Shown here: one piece after another, positions 1 to 8,732 of the stretch
Numbering within the stretch: the first letter of the stretch is position 1
Layout: each line of letters begins with the position of its first letter
Assembly: GCA_038230395.1 (NCBI GenBank)
Contig: JBBRNI010000003.1
Location: 17,948-81,947 of the forward strand
Origin: JBDSWU01 sp038230395
GTDB lineage: Bacteria; Patescibacteriota; Saccharimonadia; Saccharimonadales; UBA4665
Direction of reading: 5' to 3'
DNA length: 64,000 bases
Notes under the pieces: model-generated
Seen by the model: only the letters and a program-made list of their open reading frames with translations
Told to the model about the DNA's origin: nothing
Database searches by the model: none
Made by a program: the position numbers and the translations under genes

Positions 1-528
1 ACACTCATAAACAGCCTACTTCGCTTAACGCGGCTTGAAGAATCTGAGCTACGCCATAATTTTAGGCCGGTTAGTTGCGCCGACGTTATCGCCGAATCAG
101 TCAACCAAATGTCCAAAAGCTCCAATAAACGAAATATTAACATCGAAGTTACAGCTGATAATTGTCAGCTGTATGGAGACTATGACAGCCTAGTACAACT
201 AGTAGTTTTAGTTCTAGAAAACGCCGTTAAATACAGCTCTGAAGCTGGTAGAGTCTCAATAATAGCCTCAAACGATGGTAGGCAGGCAACGATACAAGTT
301 ATTGACACTGGTATAGGCATAGAGCCAGATGCCTTGCAACATATATTCCAGCGTTTCTACCGGGCTGACTCATCACGCAATAAAACCAATGCCGAAGGCT
401 ATGGTCTCGGGCTGAGCATTGCCAAAATGATAGCTGATATTCACCAGGGCGAGATCACATTGTCCAGCCAGCAGGGTGTCGGCACAACTGCAACGCTTAG
501 ATTGCCACTCGCTCCAATACGGTCATAA
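1..528 (+). CDS. Sensor histidine kinase, C-terminal part (cut by window edge)
   Basis: The open frame runs in from base 1, so only the last 175 residues are visible. It starts in the end of the dimerisation (HisKA) helix region and continues through a complete HATPase_c domain. The N box (ENAVKYS), G1 box (DTGIGI), F box (FQRFYRAD) and G2 box (GYGLGLSIA) are all present, so the ATP-binding half looks functional. An ATG at 109 is internal and not a likely start. The kinase would phosphorylate a partner response regulator lying outside the window. Its position just upstream of the cyo operon, whose promoter carries an 11-bp direct repeat of the kind OmpR-type regulators bind, makes oxygen or redox control a possible but unproven role. 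Confidence 0.9.
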   Translation, partial: TLINSLLRLTRLEESELRHNFRPVSCADVIAESVNQMSKSSNKRNINIEVTADNCQLYGDYDSLVQLVVLVLENAVKYSSEAGRVSIIASNDGRQATIQVIDTGIGIEPDALQHIFQRFYRADSSRNKTNAEGYGLGLSIAKMIADIHQGEITLSSQQGVGTTATLRLPLAPIRS

Positions 529-607
529 ACCAGCCAAGCGCTCCGCGAAACGGCAACATTATAATTTTAATAACACTGTTTTATTTTAGTAGCCTTAATC
601 AGGATTC

Positions 608-629
608 AACGAATATAAAACGAATATAA
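608..629. promoter_or_regulatory. Tandem 11-bp direct repeat upstream of cyoA (candidate operator)
   Basis: AACGAATATAA occurs twice, head to tail, at 608-618 and 619-629. Period 11 places both copies on the same DNA face, as is typical of OmpR/PhoB-type response-regulator sites. The centre lies about 64 bp upstream of the predicted transcription start. Binding by a specific regulator is inference. Confidence 0.5.
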
Positions 630-633
630 GTAG

Positions 634-646
634 ACACTTAAAGTGT
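634..646. promoter_or_regulatory. 13-bp perfect palindrome upstream of cyoA
   Basis: ACACTT-A-AAGTGT is a perfect inverted repeat between the direct repeats and the -10 box, at about the -35 region. It could be a second operator for the cyo promoter. No protein can be assigned to it. Confidence 0.4.
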
Positions 647-670
647 TAAAGTTTATTAACGGTTTAATGT

Positions 671-676
671 TATAAT
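671..676 (+). promoter_or_regulatory. -10 box of the cyo operon promoter
   Basis: A consensus TATAAT lies 41 nt upstream of the cyoA start. No good -35 hexamer sits 16-18 bp upstream, which fits an activator-dependent promoter using the repeats at 608-646. The leader is long enough to carry the Shine-Dalgarno AAGGAG at 706-711. Confidence 0.6.
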
Positions 677-717
677 CTAGTCATAATGCTTACGTATGCC
701 CATCGAAGGAGTCTAAA

Positions 718-1635
718 TTGGTAGCTAAGCGTAAGCACAGCCAGAGCGTGGCCAAGACTCTAGCAATTGGGTTTGGGAGCCTTACTGCTTTTGGTTTAAT
801 TATAGCGATCATGCTAAAGGGCAAGAACATTGCCGTTCTTAATTCTAAGGGTTTTATAGCCAGCGAGCAGCGCGGCATCATAATATATGCGCTCGGAGTT
901 GTACTAAGTATCGCTGTCCCAACAGTCTTGCTACTATATTTTATCGCCTGGAGATATAGAGAATCAAATGCAAGATCTACCTATCATTCTGAGGCCAAGC
1001 GAGGGAAATTATTTGTTCTTACTATTTGGGCACTTCCGACTACTTTTATGATTGTGTTAGCGATGCTCTTGGTTCCAGTAACGCATAAATTAGAGCCCAA
1101 TAAAGCCATAGCCGGCGGGGTCAAGCCAATAACTATCCAAGTGATGGCCATGCGCTGGAAGTGGCTATTCATTTACCCTGATCAGCAGATAGCTAGTGTT
1201 AACTTTGTTCAGATACCTAAAGGTGTGCCAGTTATTTTCGACCTGTCGGCCGATGATGCGCCAATGAGCTCATTCTGGGTGCCTAATCTTGGCGGCCAAC
1301 TATACGCGATGACCGGCCACATCAACCACCTAAATTTGATTGCCGACAAAATGGGCGACTACCAAGGACGATCAGCTGAAATCAATGGCGCAGGTTTTGA
1401 AGGTATGAAATTTACCACCCGAGTTAGCTCTAAGCAAGATTTTGGAACTTGGGCTCAAAGCATTCGTGCCTCATCGGCATCACTTGATGCGTCAACTTAT
1501 GCCGGCTTACTAACGCCCACCAAAAATAATCAGACAACCTCTTACGTCGCCTATGACAGTTCGCTATACGGACGGGCAGTAATGAAGTACATGGGTTCAC
1601 ATAGCCACATGATGATGGAAGAAGGTAGTCACTAA
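718..1635 (+). CDS. cyoA: Cytochrome bo-type quinol oxidase subunit II
   Basis: Membrane subunit of the terminal oxidase that oxidises quinol and reduces oxygen. The 305 residues include hydrophobic helices near 11-31, 49-77 and 92-117, then an extracytoplasmic cupredoxin domain. The stretch FWVPNLGGQLYAM and the later GAGFEGMKF match E. coli CyoA closely. The cysteine, histidine and methionine CuA ligands of cytochrome c oxidases are absent, so the donor is quinol. The C-terminus is rich in His, Met and Glu, as in E. coli. The start is TTG at 718, chosen because AAGGAG ends 6 nt upstream. It is the first gene of cyoABCDE and its stop shares one base with the cyoB start. Confidence 0.95.
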   Translation: MVAKRKHSQSVAKTLAIGFGSLTAFGLIIAIMLKGKNIAVLNSKGFIASEQRGIIIYALGVVLSIAVPTVLLLYFIAWRYRESNARSTYHSEAKRGKLFVLTIWALPTTFMIVLAMLLVPVTHKLEPNKAIAGGVKPITIQVMAMRWKWLFIYPDQQIASVNFVQIPKGVPVIFDLSADDAPMSSFWVPNLGGQLYAMTGHINHLNLIADKMGDYQGRSAEINGAGFEGMKFTTRVSSKQDFGTWAQSIRASSASLDASTYAGLLTPTKNNQTTSYVAYDSSLYGRAVMKYMGSHSHMMMEEGSH

Positions 1636-3728
1636 TGAGAGAGTTTTTGCTGGGTAGACTAAGCCTACACTCCTTACCGCATGAGTGGTTCACCATAGCT
1701 GGTAGCGGTTCTTTTTTTGGGATAGCATTACTAGTTGGCGTTTTCCTGATACGAACTAAGCGCTTGAAATGGCTCTGGAACGAATGGCTCACTTCTGTCG
1801 ATCCTAAAAAGATTGGTATTATGTACTTTTTGGTTTCTGGGGCAATGTTACTGCGTGGTGGTCTAGACGCCATAATGATCTGGTTGCAGCAGGCACTTTC
1901 ATCCGGCGGCTCTCATGGCTACTTATCATCAGATCACTTCCAACAAATCTTTACTGCTCATGGCAATATTATGGTTTTCTTTGTGGCGATGGGATTCATT
2001 TTTGGATTGATTAACTACATTGTACCGCTACAAATTGGTGCCCGTGACCTGGCCTCGCCATTCTTGAACACCTTAGGTTTCTGGCTATTTGTTGGTGGAG
2101 TTATTATGGTCAATATATTCTTCTTGTTTGGTGGTGAGTATGCTGCTACCGGCTGGTTGGCAGTTCAGCCACTGTCGGGCATTAAGTATAGCCCAGGCGT
2201 TGGTGTAGATTACTGGATATGGAGTCTTCAAATTTCTGGTATAGGAACAACACTCGGCGCCATTAACTTTATTATGACCATCCTCAAGATGCGGGCGCCT
2301 GGTATGACATTGTGGAAGATGCCACTCTTTACCTGGGGTTCATTGTTCAGCATGCTGATGGCGGTTACCGTATTCCCATTATTGACGGCGACCCTATTCT
2401 TAAGCTTCTTTGACCGCTATCTTGGAGCCCACTTTTTCACTACATTAGGCGGTGGCGATCCGATGCTGTACACCAACCTTATTTGGATGTGGGGTCACCC
2501 TGAAGTCTACATTCTGATGCTACCGGCGTTTGGTGTGTTCTCAGAAGTAGTTTCAACGTTTAGCCGCAAGTCTATAGCCAGCTATACCTCCAATGTGCTA
2601 GGTATGGCAGGGGTCTCTGCCCTAGCACTGTCTGTGTGGCTGCACCACTTCTTTACAATGGGCGCCAGTTCCGACGTCAACGCCTTTTTTGGAGTAGTTA
2701 CGTTGGTCATTGCCATACCTACGGCCGTTCTATTCTTTACGTGGATTGCTACGATGCATCGAGGTTTTATACGTTTTGATACGCCAATGTTATGGTTCCT
2801 CGGTTTTGTATCTATATTTACCATTGGTGGTATCTCCGGTCTTATTTTGGCCTTTCCGCCTGCTGACTTCCAGCTACATAACAGTTTATTCCTGGTTGCT
2901 CACTTCCACTCTAATGTAATCGGTGGTGTCCTGTTTGGGATCTTCTGTGGTATCAGCTATTGGTTCCCTAAAATTGCTGGATTCAAGCTGAACGAGCGGA
3001 TTGGACGCAACGCTTTCTGGTGCTGGATCATCGGTTTTTGTATGTCATTTATACCAATGTACATTTTGGGCTTTATGGGAGCCACTCGCAGGCTAGACCA
3101 CTACGACGCGCAGTCGGGCTATCAACCATTTTTCATCATGATGCTTATCGGCGGATTGGTTATTGCGCTAGGCGCGGCTTTGCAAATCGCCCAGATAGTA
3201 GCCAGTGTCATTCAAAAACGTCGCTTGTACGACACCACTGGTGATCCATGGGACGGCCGAACACTGGAATGGGCCACCACTTCGGCCCCAGCGTTTTATA
3301 ACTTCACCGTTATTCCGCATGTTAAAACACGTGACGCCTATCATGAGATGAAGCGTAAGGGCCTCAAGGAGCCCCAGTACGAGGATATCTTGATCCCTAA
3401 AAATACCGCTTCTGGTATATATATTGCTGGCTTTACTTTCTTGATTGGCTTCGCTTTTGTATGGCATATTAACTGGTTGGCAGCAGTGTCGCTAATTGGT
3501 ATCATCGTGGTGTTTGTCCGGCGTGCTTTCAATGAAGAGTCAGAATACGTCCTGCCTGCGCTCGAGGTTCAAAAACTCGAAGAGGCCAGGGCTAAGGTTG
3601 ATGAAGTTCGTCTCAAAGAAAATCAGGCCCACATTAACGACGCCGAGATGGGTATTGTGGATCTAATAAAGTACCTATACGCATTCGCTATGGACATCCT
3701 TAAAAAGAAGAGCTGGAAGTCATGGTAG
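1635..3728 (+). CDS. cyoB: Cytochrome bo-type quinol oxidase subunit I
   Basis: Catalytic heme-copper subunit that reduces oxygen to water and pumps protons. At 697 residues it is slightly longer than E. coli CyoB (663). Visible key residues are the low-spin heme ligand in HGNIMVFF (H109), the D-channel aspartate in GARD (D138), the CuB and cross-linked Tyr motif WGHPEVY (near 288-292), the CuB pair in WLHHFFTMG, and the heme ligands in AHFHS. All helices of the core are present. Long blocks are near-identical to E. coli CyoB, unexpectedly close for a CPR organism and suggesting lateral gain. It overlaps cyoC by 7 nt. Confidence 0.97.
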   Translation: MREFLLGRLSLHSLPHEWFTIAGSGSFFGIALLVGVFLIRTKRLKWLWNEWLTSVDPKKIGIMYFLVSGAMLLRGGLDAIMIWLQQALSSGGSHGYLSSDHFQQIFTAHGNIMVFFVAMGFIFGLINYIVPLQIGARDLASPFLNTLGFWLFVGGVIMVNIFFLFGGEYAATGWLAVQPLSGIKYSPGVGVDYWIWSLQISGIGTTLGAINFIMTILKMRAPGMTLWKMPLFTWGSLFSMLMAVTVFPLLTATLFLSFFDRYLGAHFFTTLGGGDPMLYTNLIWMWGHPEVYILMLPAFGVFSEVVSTFSRKSIASYTSNVLGMAGVSALALSVWLHHFFTMGASSDVNAFFGVVTLVIAIPTAVLFFTWIATMHRGFIRFDTPMLWFLGFVSIFTIGGISGLILAFPPADFQLHNSLFLVAHFHSNVIGGVLFGIFCGISYWFPKIAGFKLNERIGRNAFWCWIIGFCMSFIPMYILGFMGATRRLDHYDAQSGYQPFFIMMLIGGLVIALGAALQIAQIVASVIQKRRLYDTTGDPWDGRTLEWATTSAPAFYNFTVIPHVKTRDAYHEMKRKGLKEPQYEDILIPKNTASGIYIAGFTFLIGFAFVWHINWLAAVSLIGIIVVFVRRAFNEESEYVLPALEVQKLEEARAKVDEVRLKENQAHINDAEMGIVDLIKYLYAFAMDILKKKSWKSW

Positions 3729-4324
3729 AGGTAGAGCAACTATCACATCTAGAAAAACATGAAGCAGCCGGCAATGATAGAGTCATGTTTGGTTTCTGGG
3801 TGTACCTGATGACCGACCTTTTGATGTTCTCCGTTCTGTTCGCCGTCTACGCAGTGCTGCACGGCAATACAGTTGGTGGAGAGGCCGGACGTAGCCTGTT
3901 TAAACTACCCCTAGCCCTACAAGAAACGTTGCTTCTCCTAACCAGTAGCTTTACCTGCGGCCTAGGCATGTTGGCGGCTCGGCGCGGCAATAAATCATAC
4001 ACACTGATGTGGTTTGGCATCACGTTTGTGCTAGGAGCAATGTTCTTGGGTCTTGAACTGACGGAATTCTCAAGCTTTTTTAGCGAGGGCCATACTCTCA
4101 AAAGTAGTGCTTTTCTGTCCTCATTCTTTGTGCTGGTCGGCACTCACGGTCTGCACATTACTTCTGGACTATTGTGGATGGGTGTCACGATGGGCTACAT
4201 CATGAAGCGTGGTCTTAATAAGCATATGGTGCGCAAACTTGCCTTACTGAGTCTGTTCTGGCATTTCTTGGACATCGTCTGGATCTTTATTTTTACTATT
4301 GTCTACCTGGGAGCATACGCATGA
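3722..4324 (+). CDS. cyoC: Cytochrome bo-type quinol oxidase subunit III
   Basis: Integral membrane subunit (200 residues, about five helices) of the oxidase core. The N-terminal helix FGFWVYLMTDLLMFSVLF and the later GTHGLHITSGLLWM are typical of CyoC/CoxC. It starts inside the end of cyoB and its stop overlaps the next start by 4 nt (ATGA), so translation is probably coupled. It has no catalytic metal site; the family stabilises subunit I. Confidence 0.95.
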   Translation: MVEVEQLSHLEKHEAAGNDRVMFGFWVYLMTDLLMFSVLFAVYAVLHGNTVGGEAGRSLFKLPLALQETLLLLTSSFTCGLGMLAARRGNKSYTLMWFGITFVLGAMFLGLELTEFSSFFSEGHTLKSSAFLSSFFVLVGTHGLHITSGLLWMGVTMGYIMKRGLNKHMVRKLALLSLFWHFLDIVWIFIFTIVYLGAYA

Positions 4325-4980
4325 GTGACAAGAATCTAAGATCATATGTGACTGGGTTCGCTCTGTCTTTGGTGTTTACCCTGATTCCATATTATTTAGT
4401 AGCCAACCACCGGGTAGCCGGTACGAAATTGTTGTTTACTATTTTGAGTTTCGCATTCGTGCAGTTGATCGTACAGCTAGCATTTTTCTTACACCTTGGC
4501 CGTGGACCAGCACCAAAATGGAATCTGTACTTTTTTGCCGGCACAGTTGGAGTCATCATGATAGTTGTTGGTGGTTCAATTATCATCATTAATAACTTGC
4601 ACCGCAATCTGTCTCCAGCCGATCAAACACGGCGATTGGTTGATAGCGAAGGGATCTATCAAGTGGGTGGAGAACTAACCGGCGCCTGCCAAGGTCGACA
4701 CACAAATTATCAAGTAATTATAAAAGGTACCAAGACAGAGCCTTTGCTAAGCGTTGCTGCTAAATGTGACACCTTAACCTTTATCGACAATAGCGCTGCC
4801 AATCTGGAGATTGTATTTGGGACATCCAAAAACCCTAAAGTATATGCGGGTCTGAATTCTATTGCAGTCATCAAAGGTCACTCCAAAACCATAACCCTCT
4901 CGCAACTCGGAACATACCAATTCCACGATAATACGAATCCCAAAATAGTTGGTAGCTTCGCAGTAGCCGATACTTACTAG
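4321..4980 (+). CDS. cyoD: CyoD-like subunit IV fused to a cupredoxin-like domain
   Basis: The first ~95 residues hold three membrane helices with the family pattern (FVQLIVQLAFFLHLG) and correspond to a whole CyoD, the small subunit that helps assemble the oxidase. Residues ~110-219 form an extra domain absent from the ~110-residue E. coli protein. Its strand pattern and the ending GTYQFHDNTNPKIVG resemble a cupredoxin beta-sandwich. The usual Cys-His-Met copper ligands are mostly not seen, so copper binding is doubtful. Two cysteines (GACQG and AKCDT) could form a disulfide. The domain should face outside, next to the CyoA cupredoxin. The fusion is seen directly; its role is unknown. Confidence 0.82.
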   Translation: MSDKNLRSYVTGFALSLVFTLIPYYLVANHRVAGTKLLFTILSFAFVQLIVQLAFFLHLGRGPAPKWNLYFFAGTVGVIMIVVGGSIIIINNLHRNLSPADQTRRLVDSEGIYQVGGELTGACQGRHTNYQVIIKGTKTEPLLSVAAKCDTLTFIDNSAANLEIVFGTSKNPKVYAGLNSIAVIKGHSKTITLSQLGTYQFHDNTNPKIVGSFAVADTY

Positions 4981-4987
4981 GGGTGCT

Positions 4988-5869
4988 ATGATGCGAACTA
5001 TGGCTTTGAAGACACAGTTTAAGGATTACTACTACCTGACTAAACCGGGCATTATTCGCGGTAATTTAGTGACAGCACTTGCTGGATTCTTGCTAGCTTC
5101 GCGCGGGAATGTCAGCTTCGTGACTGCAATAGCAATGCTAATGGGGCTGGGGCTTGTCATCGCCAGTGCCTGCGTAACCAACAACTATCTAGACATAGGT
5201 CTAGATAAAAAAATGAAGCGAACGCTCAAACGTGCACTGGTAACCGGCAAAATTTCTAAGATGAGTGCCATATCCTTTGCCGCTACACTCTTAGCTGCTG
5301 GCGGGCTGCTGTTAGGCCTTCTTGTAAATGGGATTAGTTTAGCAATTGCTCTATTTGGCTGGTTTGCCTATGTGGTAGTGTACGGGTATTTTAAACGCCG
5401 CACCACGCTGGGCACTGCAGTTGGGAGCATTTCTGGTGCCGTACCGCCGGTAGTTGGCTACGTCGCGGTTACGGGACGAGTAGACACGGCTGCGATATTG
5501 CTTTTTTTGATTTTAGCGTTCTGGCAGATGCCACACTTCTTCGCGATTGCCATGTTCCGCGCCGAAGATTATACTGCCGCCAGCCTACCAGTATTGCCAG
5601 TCAAAAAAGGTTTTAAGATCACTAAAATACAGTGCTTGATCTACATTATTGCCTACATCGTAGCAAGCGTACTACTAACAATATACGGATATACAGGCAA
5701 AGTTTACCTAGTTTTCATGCTACTGGCAGGAGGTTACTGGCTATTTAGAGCACTCCAAGGCTACCAGACAAAAGATGATACAGCCTGGGCCAGAAAATTA
5801 TTCTTCACGTCACTAATTGTTCTAACTTTACAATGCGCGCTCATAGGTGCAAATTATTTCTTAGTCTAG
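4988..5869 (+). CDS. cyoE: Heme O synthase (protoheme IX farnesyltransferase)
   Basis: UbiA-family prenyltransferase that adds a farnesyl group to heme B to make heme O for the oxidase. The 293 residues carry many membrane helices and the Mg-prenyl diphosphate motif NNYLDIGLDKKMKRT near 69-83. The second conserved loop is FWQMPHFFAIAMFRAEDY. It follows cyoD by 7 nt with a second ATG three bases downstream. It ends 4 bp into the convergent FAD-dehydrogenase gene. No heme biosynthesis gene is seen in the window, so the heme substrate must come from elsewhere. Confidence 0.95.
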   Translation: MMRTMALKTQFKDYYYLTKPGIIRGNLVTALAGFLLASRGNVSFVTAIAMLMGLGLVIASACVTNNYLDIGLDKKMKRTLKRALVTGKISKMSAISFAATLLAAGGLLLGLLVNGISLAIALFGWFAYVVVYGYFKRRTTLGTAVGSISGAVPPVVGYVAVTGRVDTAAILLFLILAFWQMPHFFAIAMFRAEDYTAASLPVLPVKKGFKITKIQCLIYIIAYIVASVLLTIYGYTGKVYLVFMLLAGGYWLFRALQGYQTKDDTAWARKLFFTSLIVLTLQCALIGANYFLV

Positions 5870-7530
5870 AAGTGGTTACGGATATGGCCAAATGAGTAGT
5901 CCCAATCGGCGTTAGCTTTTTTGTGCGGATTAAAGATATGGTCTGGGTCCATTATGTTTTTGGCTTCCCGAAAGATTTTTAGAATTTCCTTGCCGTACAT
6001 TTCTTCGAGCCATGGGCCACGAACAAGGCCATCATTGTGCTCGCCAGACAGCGAACCACCGTATTTTAGAACGAGGCGATTAACTTCCTTCATGGCAGGC
6101 AATATCTTAGCACGATCCTTGGGATCTTCGAGTTTCATTAGTGGTATGACGTGGAAGTTACCATCACCCATATGACCGGCTATGGTCGCGAACAGGTGGT
6201 ATTTCTTGATAATCTTACGCAGACGTGGCAAAAATTCCGTTACATAGAGCGGTGGCACAACGAAGTCATCAATAAAAGGGGCAGTATGCTTGTCTTTGAC
6301 CTTTGAACGTAGGAGCTGAAAGCTGTAGCGACGCATAATCCAAAATTTTTCAGATTTTCCTTCTGAGGCATCTTCTTCAACGCCGTTAATTTCATAACGG
6401 GCATGGTGCTTATTAAGCTCTTTGTGCAACTTATGGATTTTGCTTCGGACTTCGTCTTCAGTTTCTCCATTGAACTCAACCATCATTACCAGCTTAGGGA
6501 TGCCCCTCAAAAGTTGCAGGCCAGTAGGGATTAGCGTCAAGCAGAGATGTATAAAACGCTTAGGACCAAGTAATTTTAGGAAACTTGGCATAAATCGGAT
6601 ACACAGCCACAATGTTGCGTCATCAAATGATTCGAATGTTGCCGGCTTGTATTCCAAAACTTTTGGAATAACTTCGCCAAGGTCATCGATGTCTTTCATG
6701 AAAAGCACCAACAGGCCAGAGTGTGCACGGGCTGGAACCAATCGAAAATGTAGGTCAGTTGTAAAACCAAGAGTGCCTTGGGCTCCAACTATCAATTTAC
6801 AGAGATCAAAAATCTGAGTTTCACGGTCCCAAACGTCCCACAGATTATACCCAGTAGAGTTTTTAGTTACGTGCGGCTTAGCAGCTTTAATTTTATTGTA
6901 GTTACCATCAATCAATATAAAGAGTTTACGGTAGACATCACCCTCGAAATCTTTTTGCTTCATTTTTTTGTCAAGCTCGCCTTTGTTGAGCGACTTAACT
7001 GTTCGCTCGACACCATCTGCAAACACAACCTGAAGCTCTGTCACGAAATCTTCAGTCTTGCCGTATTCAAGCGACTTTTCACCGCCCGAGTTGTTATTAA
7101 CCATGCCGCCAACCGTTGCTAGATCGCGCGAGGCGGGGTAGGTTGGCATTATCGCGTGTTGCTTGAGCGTCTGAGGTTCGAAATCACGATAAAAGACTCC
7201 TGGTTGAACCTGAGCCGTTGATGCCGTAATTTTGCCAATCTTAGTGAAATGCTTACTAAAATCTATGATTATAGAATCGTTTATCGCGCCACCAGACATA
7301 CAAGTACCGGCCGAGCGTGCAGTTAAGCTCAGATGGGTATGGGATTGTTTGAGGCTGCTAACCGCTTTGACTAGTACTTCGACATCAGCTGCGTCATGGG
7401 GCATAACAACTAATTTCGGACGAAGCTCAAACATTGAGGCGTCGTGACTGTAAAAATCAAGAATAGAGGGAGTATCGTCAAGCTCGCCTTTGTAGCCAGC
7501 TTTTTTGAGCGCAATTTTAATTTCATCCAT
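5866..7530 (-). CDS. FAD-linked oxidase, GlcD/D-lactate dehydrogenase-like
   Basis: Flavoprotein of the FAD-binding PCMH plus FAD_oxidase_C family (554 residues). The N-terminal FAD domain includes SLTARSAGTCMSGGA and VGGMVNNNSGGEKSLEYG. The C-terminal substrate domain has GHMGDGNFHVIP and SGEHNDGLVRG, the metal and flavin-site motifs of D-lactate and glycolate dehydrogenases. No Fe-S domain follows. Family members oxidise 2-hydroxy acids and often pass electrons to quinone, so it could feed the neighbouring bo oxidase; the substrate cannot be named. The frame is open further upstream to 7701, but that would overlap the divergent gene at 7627, so the ATG at 7530 was chosen. Confidence 0.82.
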   Translation of the reverse strand: MDEIKIALKKAGYKGELDDTPSILDFYSHDASMFELRPKLVVMPHDAADVEVLVKAVSSLKQSHTHLSLTARSAGTCMSGGAINDSIIIDFSKHFTKIGKITASTAQVQPGVFYRDFEPQTLKQHAIMPTYPASRDLATVGGMVNNNSGGEKSLEYGKTEDFVTELQVVFADGVERTVKSLNKGELDKKMKQKDFEGDVYRKLFILIDGNYNKIKAAKPHVTKNSTGYNLWDVWDRETQIFDLCKLIVGAQGTLGFTTDLHFRLVPARAHSGLLVLFMKDIDDLGEVIPKVLEYKPATFESFDDATLWLCIRFMPSFLKLLGPKRFIHLCLTLIPTGLQLLRGIPKLVMMVEFNGETEDEVRSKIHKLHKELNKHHARYEINGVEEDASEGKSEKFWIMRRYSFQLLRSKVKDKHTAPFIDDFVVPPLYVTEFLPRLRKIIKKYHLFATIAGHMGDGNFHVIPLMKLEDPKDRAKILPAMKEVNRLVLKYGGSLSGEHNDGLVRGPWLEEMYGKEILKIFREAKNIMDPDHIFNPHKKANADWDYSFGHIRNHF

Positions 7531-7626
7531 ATGCTTAATTAGCTTAACCGTTTTACCCCCTTTATTGCAAGTAAAAACCGAGTGCATAACGACTGCATAA
7601 TAAGATCCGCGTGCTAGGCTAAAGAC

Positions 7627-8721
7627 ATGAGAATTGCCATTGTAGGCCCAACTCACCCTTATAAAGGTGGTATTGCCCAAGAAACTACTGAACTTGCCCA
7701 CCGTTTAACCACTGAAGGGCATGAGGTGGTTATATTATCTTGGAGAACTCAATATCCCTTTTTTTATCCTGGGCAACAGTTCGTAGCCTATGATAAGCCC
7801 GAGTTGCCACTACACATGGGCGGCCGTAGGGTATTATCATGGAAAAACCCGTTTGGCTGGATGCGCCAAATTCGTACATACCGAAATTACGACCACATCA
7901 TATTGGTATGGTGGGTGCCTCTGATTCAAGGTCCGGTTTACTTGACCATGCTGAGAGCTCTTGGAAGGAAGCATCATGCCCGTGTTAGCTTGTTGTGCCA
8001 TAACGTTGCCTCGCATGAAGCACGCGTTGGTGACAGTCTAGCACTTAAACTCACCACGAGTGTTATGAAACAAGTTGACCAAGTTTTAGTTCATACCTCG
8101 GATCAGGCCACACGCGCGGCCAACATCACTAATACGCCTGTTGTCGTGGCTGATCTGCCACCTGTTATCATCGGGGACGCCAAAACCGTCATTCGTAATT
8201 CATTCTTAACGCACAAACTGCTCTTTTTTGGGATCGTCAGAAAATATAAGGGACTAGATATACTGTTACGGGCTGTCGCTCAGGTACCTAACATCAAACT
8301 GATAGTAGCAGGGGAATTTTGGCAATTAGAACAGTACGTAAAATTACTAGATGAGCTCAAAATCAATGACCGCGTGGAGCTGCGCATTGGCTACGTAGCC
8401 GCCGAGGACTTACCAGCCTTATTTGGGGAAGTTGACGCCTCTGTATTGCCTTACCGAGGCGGTACTGCCTCGTTTCATGTGTCAATCGCCCATAGTTTTG
8501 GAGTGCCAGTTATTGCTACCACTGCTAGCTCATTCAAAACTCAGATACAGAGTGGCATTGATGGTCTACTCTGTGCCCCTGACGATGTTGAGGCCTTGGC
8601 TAAGGCAATTAAACACTTTTATGAGCCGGGTGTAGCTGCTCAGCTTCGTAAAGGGGTTAGTCCAGCTGCAGTCGACGATACTTGGCAAAAGTATATTGAA
8701 AAATTGCTCGGTTCTGTATAA
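7627..8721 (+). CDS. GT4-family glycosyltransferase
   Basis: Cytoplasmic GT-B fold glycosyltransferase of 364 residues. The N-terminus IAIVGPTHPYKGGIAQET has the glycine-rich acceptor loop of GT4 enzymes. The C-terminal half carries LLFFGIVRKYKGLDILLRA and the donor-binding region around LPYRGGTASFHVSIAHSFGVPVIAT. The acidic E-x7-E is not canonical here. The sugar and acceptor are not identifiable; cell-surface glycan or glycolipid synthesis is the usual role. A -10-like TAGGCT ends exactly 6 nt before the ATG, so the mRNA is probably leaderless. It is divergent from the FAD dehydrogenase. Confidence 0.85.
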   Translation: MRIAIVGPTHPYKGGIAQETTELAHRLTTEGHEVVILSWRTQYPFFYPGQQFVAYDKPELPLHMGGRRVLSWKNPFGWMRQIRTYRNYDHIILVWWVPLIQGPVYLTMLRALGRKHHARVSLLCHNVASHEARVGDSLALKLTTSVMKQVDQVLVHTSDQATRAANITNTPVVVADLPPVIIGDAKTVIRNSFLTHKLLFFGIVRKYKGLDILLRAVAQVPNIKLIVAGEFWQLEQYVKLLDELKINDRVELRIGYVAAEDLPALFGEVDASVLPYRGGTASFHVSIAHSFGVPVIATTASSFKTQIQSGIDGLLCAPDDVEALAKAIKHFYEPGVAAQLRKGVSPAAVDDTWQKYIEKLLGSV

Positions 8722-8732
8722 TCATTAGCAAG

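Noticed and set aside
6422..6817. 131-codon plus-strand open frame
   Set aside because: It is the antisense of the FAD dehydrogenase gene and encodes no recognisable protein.
7531..7701. Longer N-terminus of the FAD dehydrogenase (start at 7701)
   Set aside because: It would overlap the divergent glycosyltransferase start by 75 bp, and the extra residues do not look like the family.
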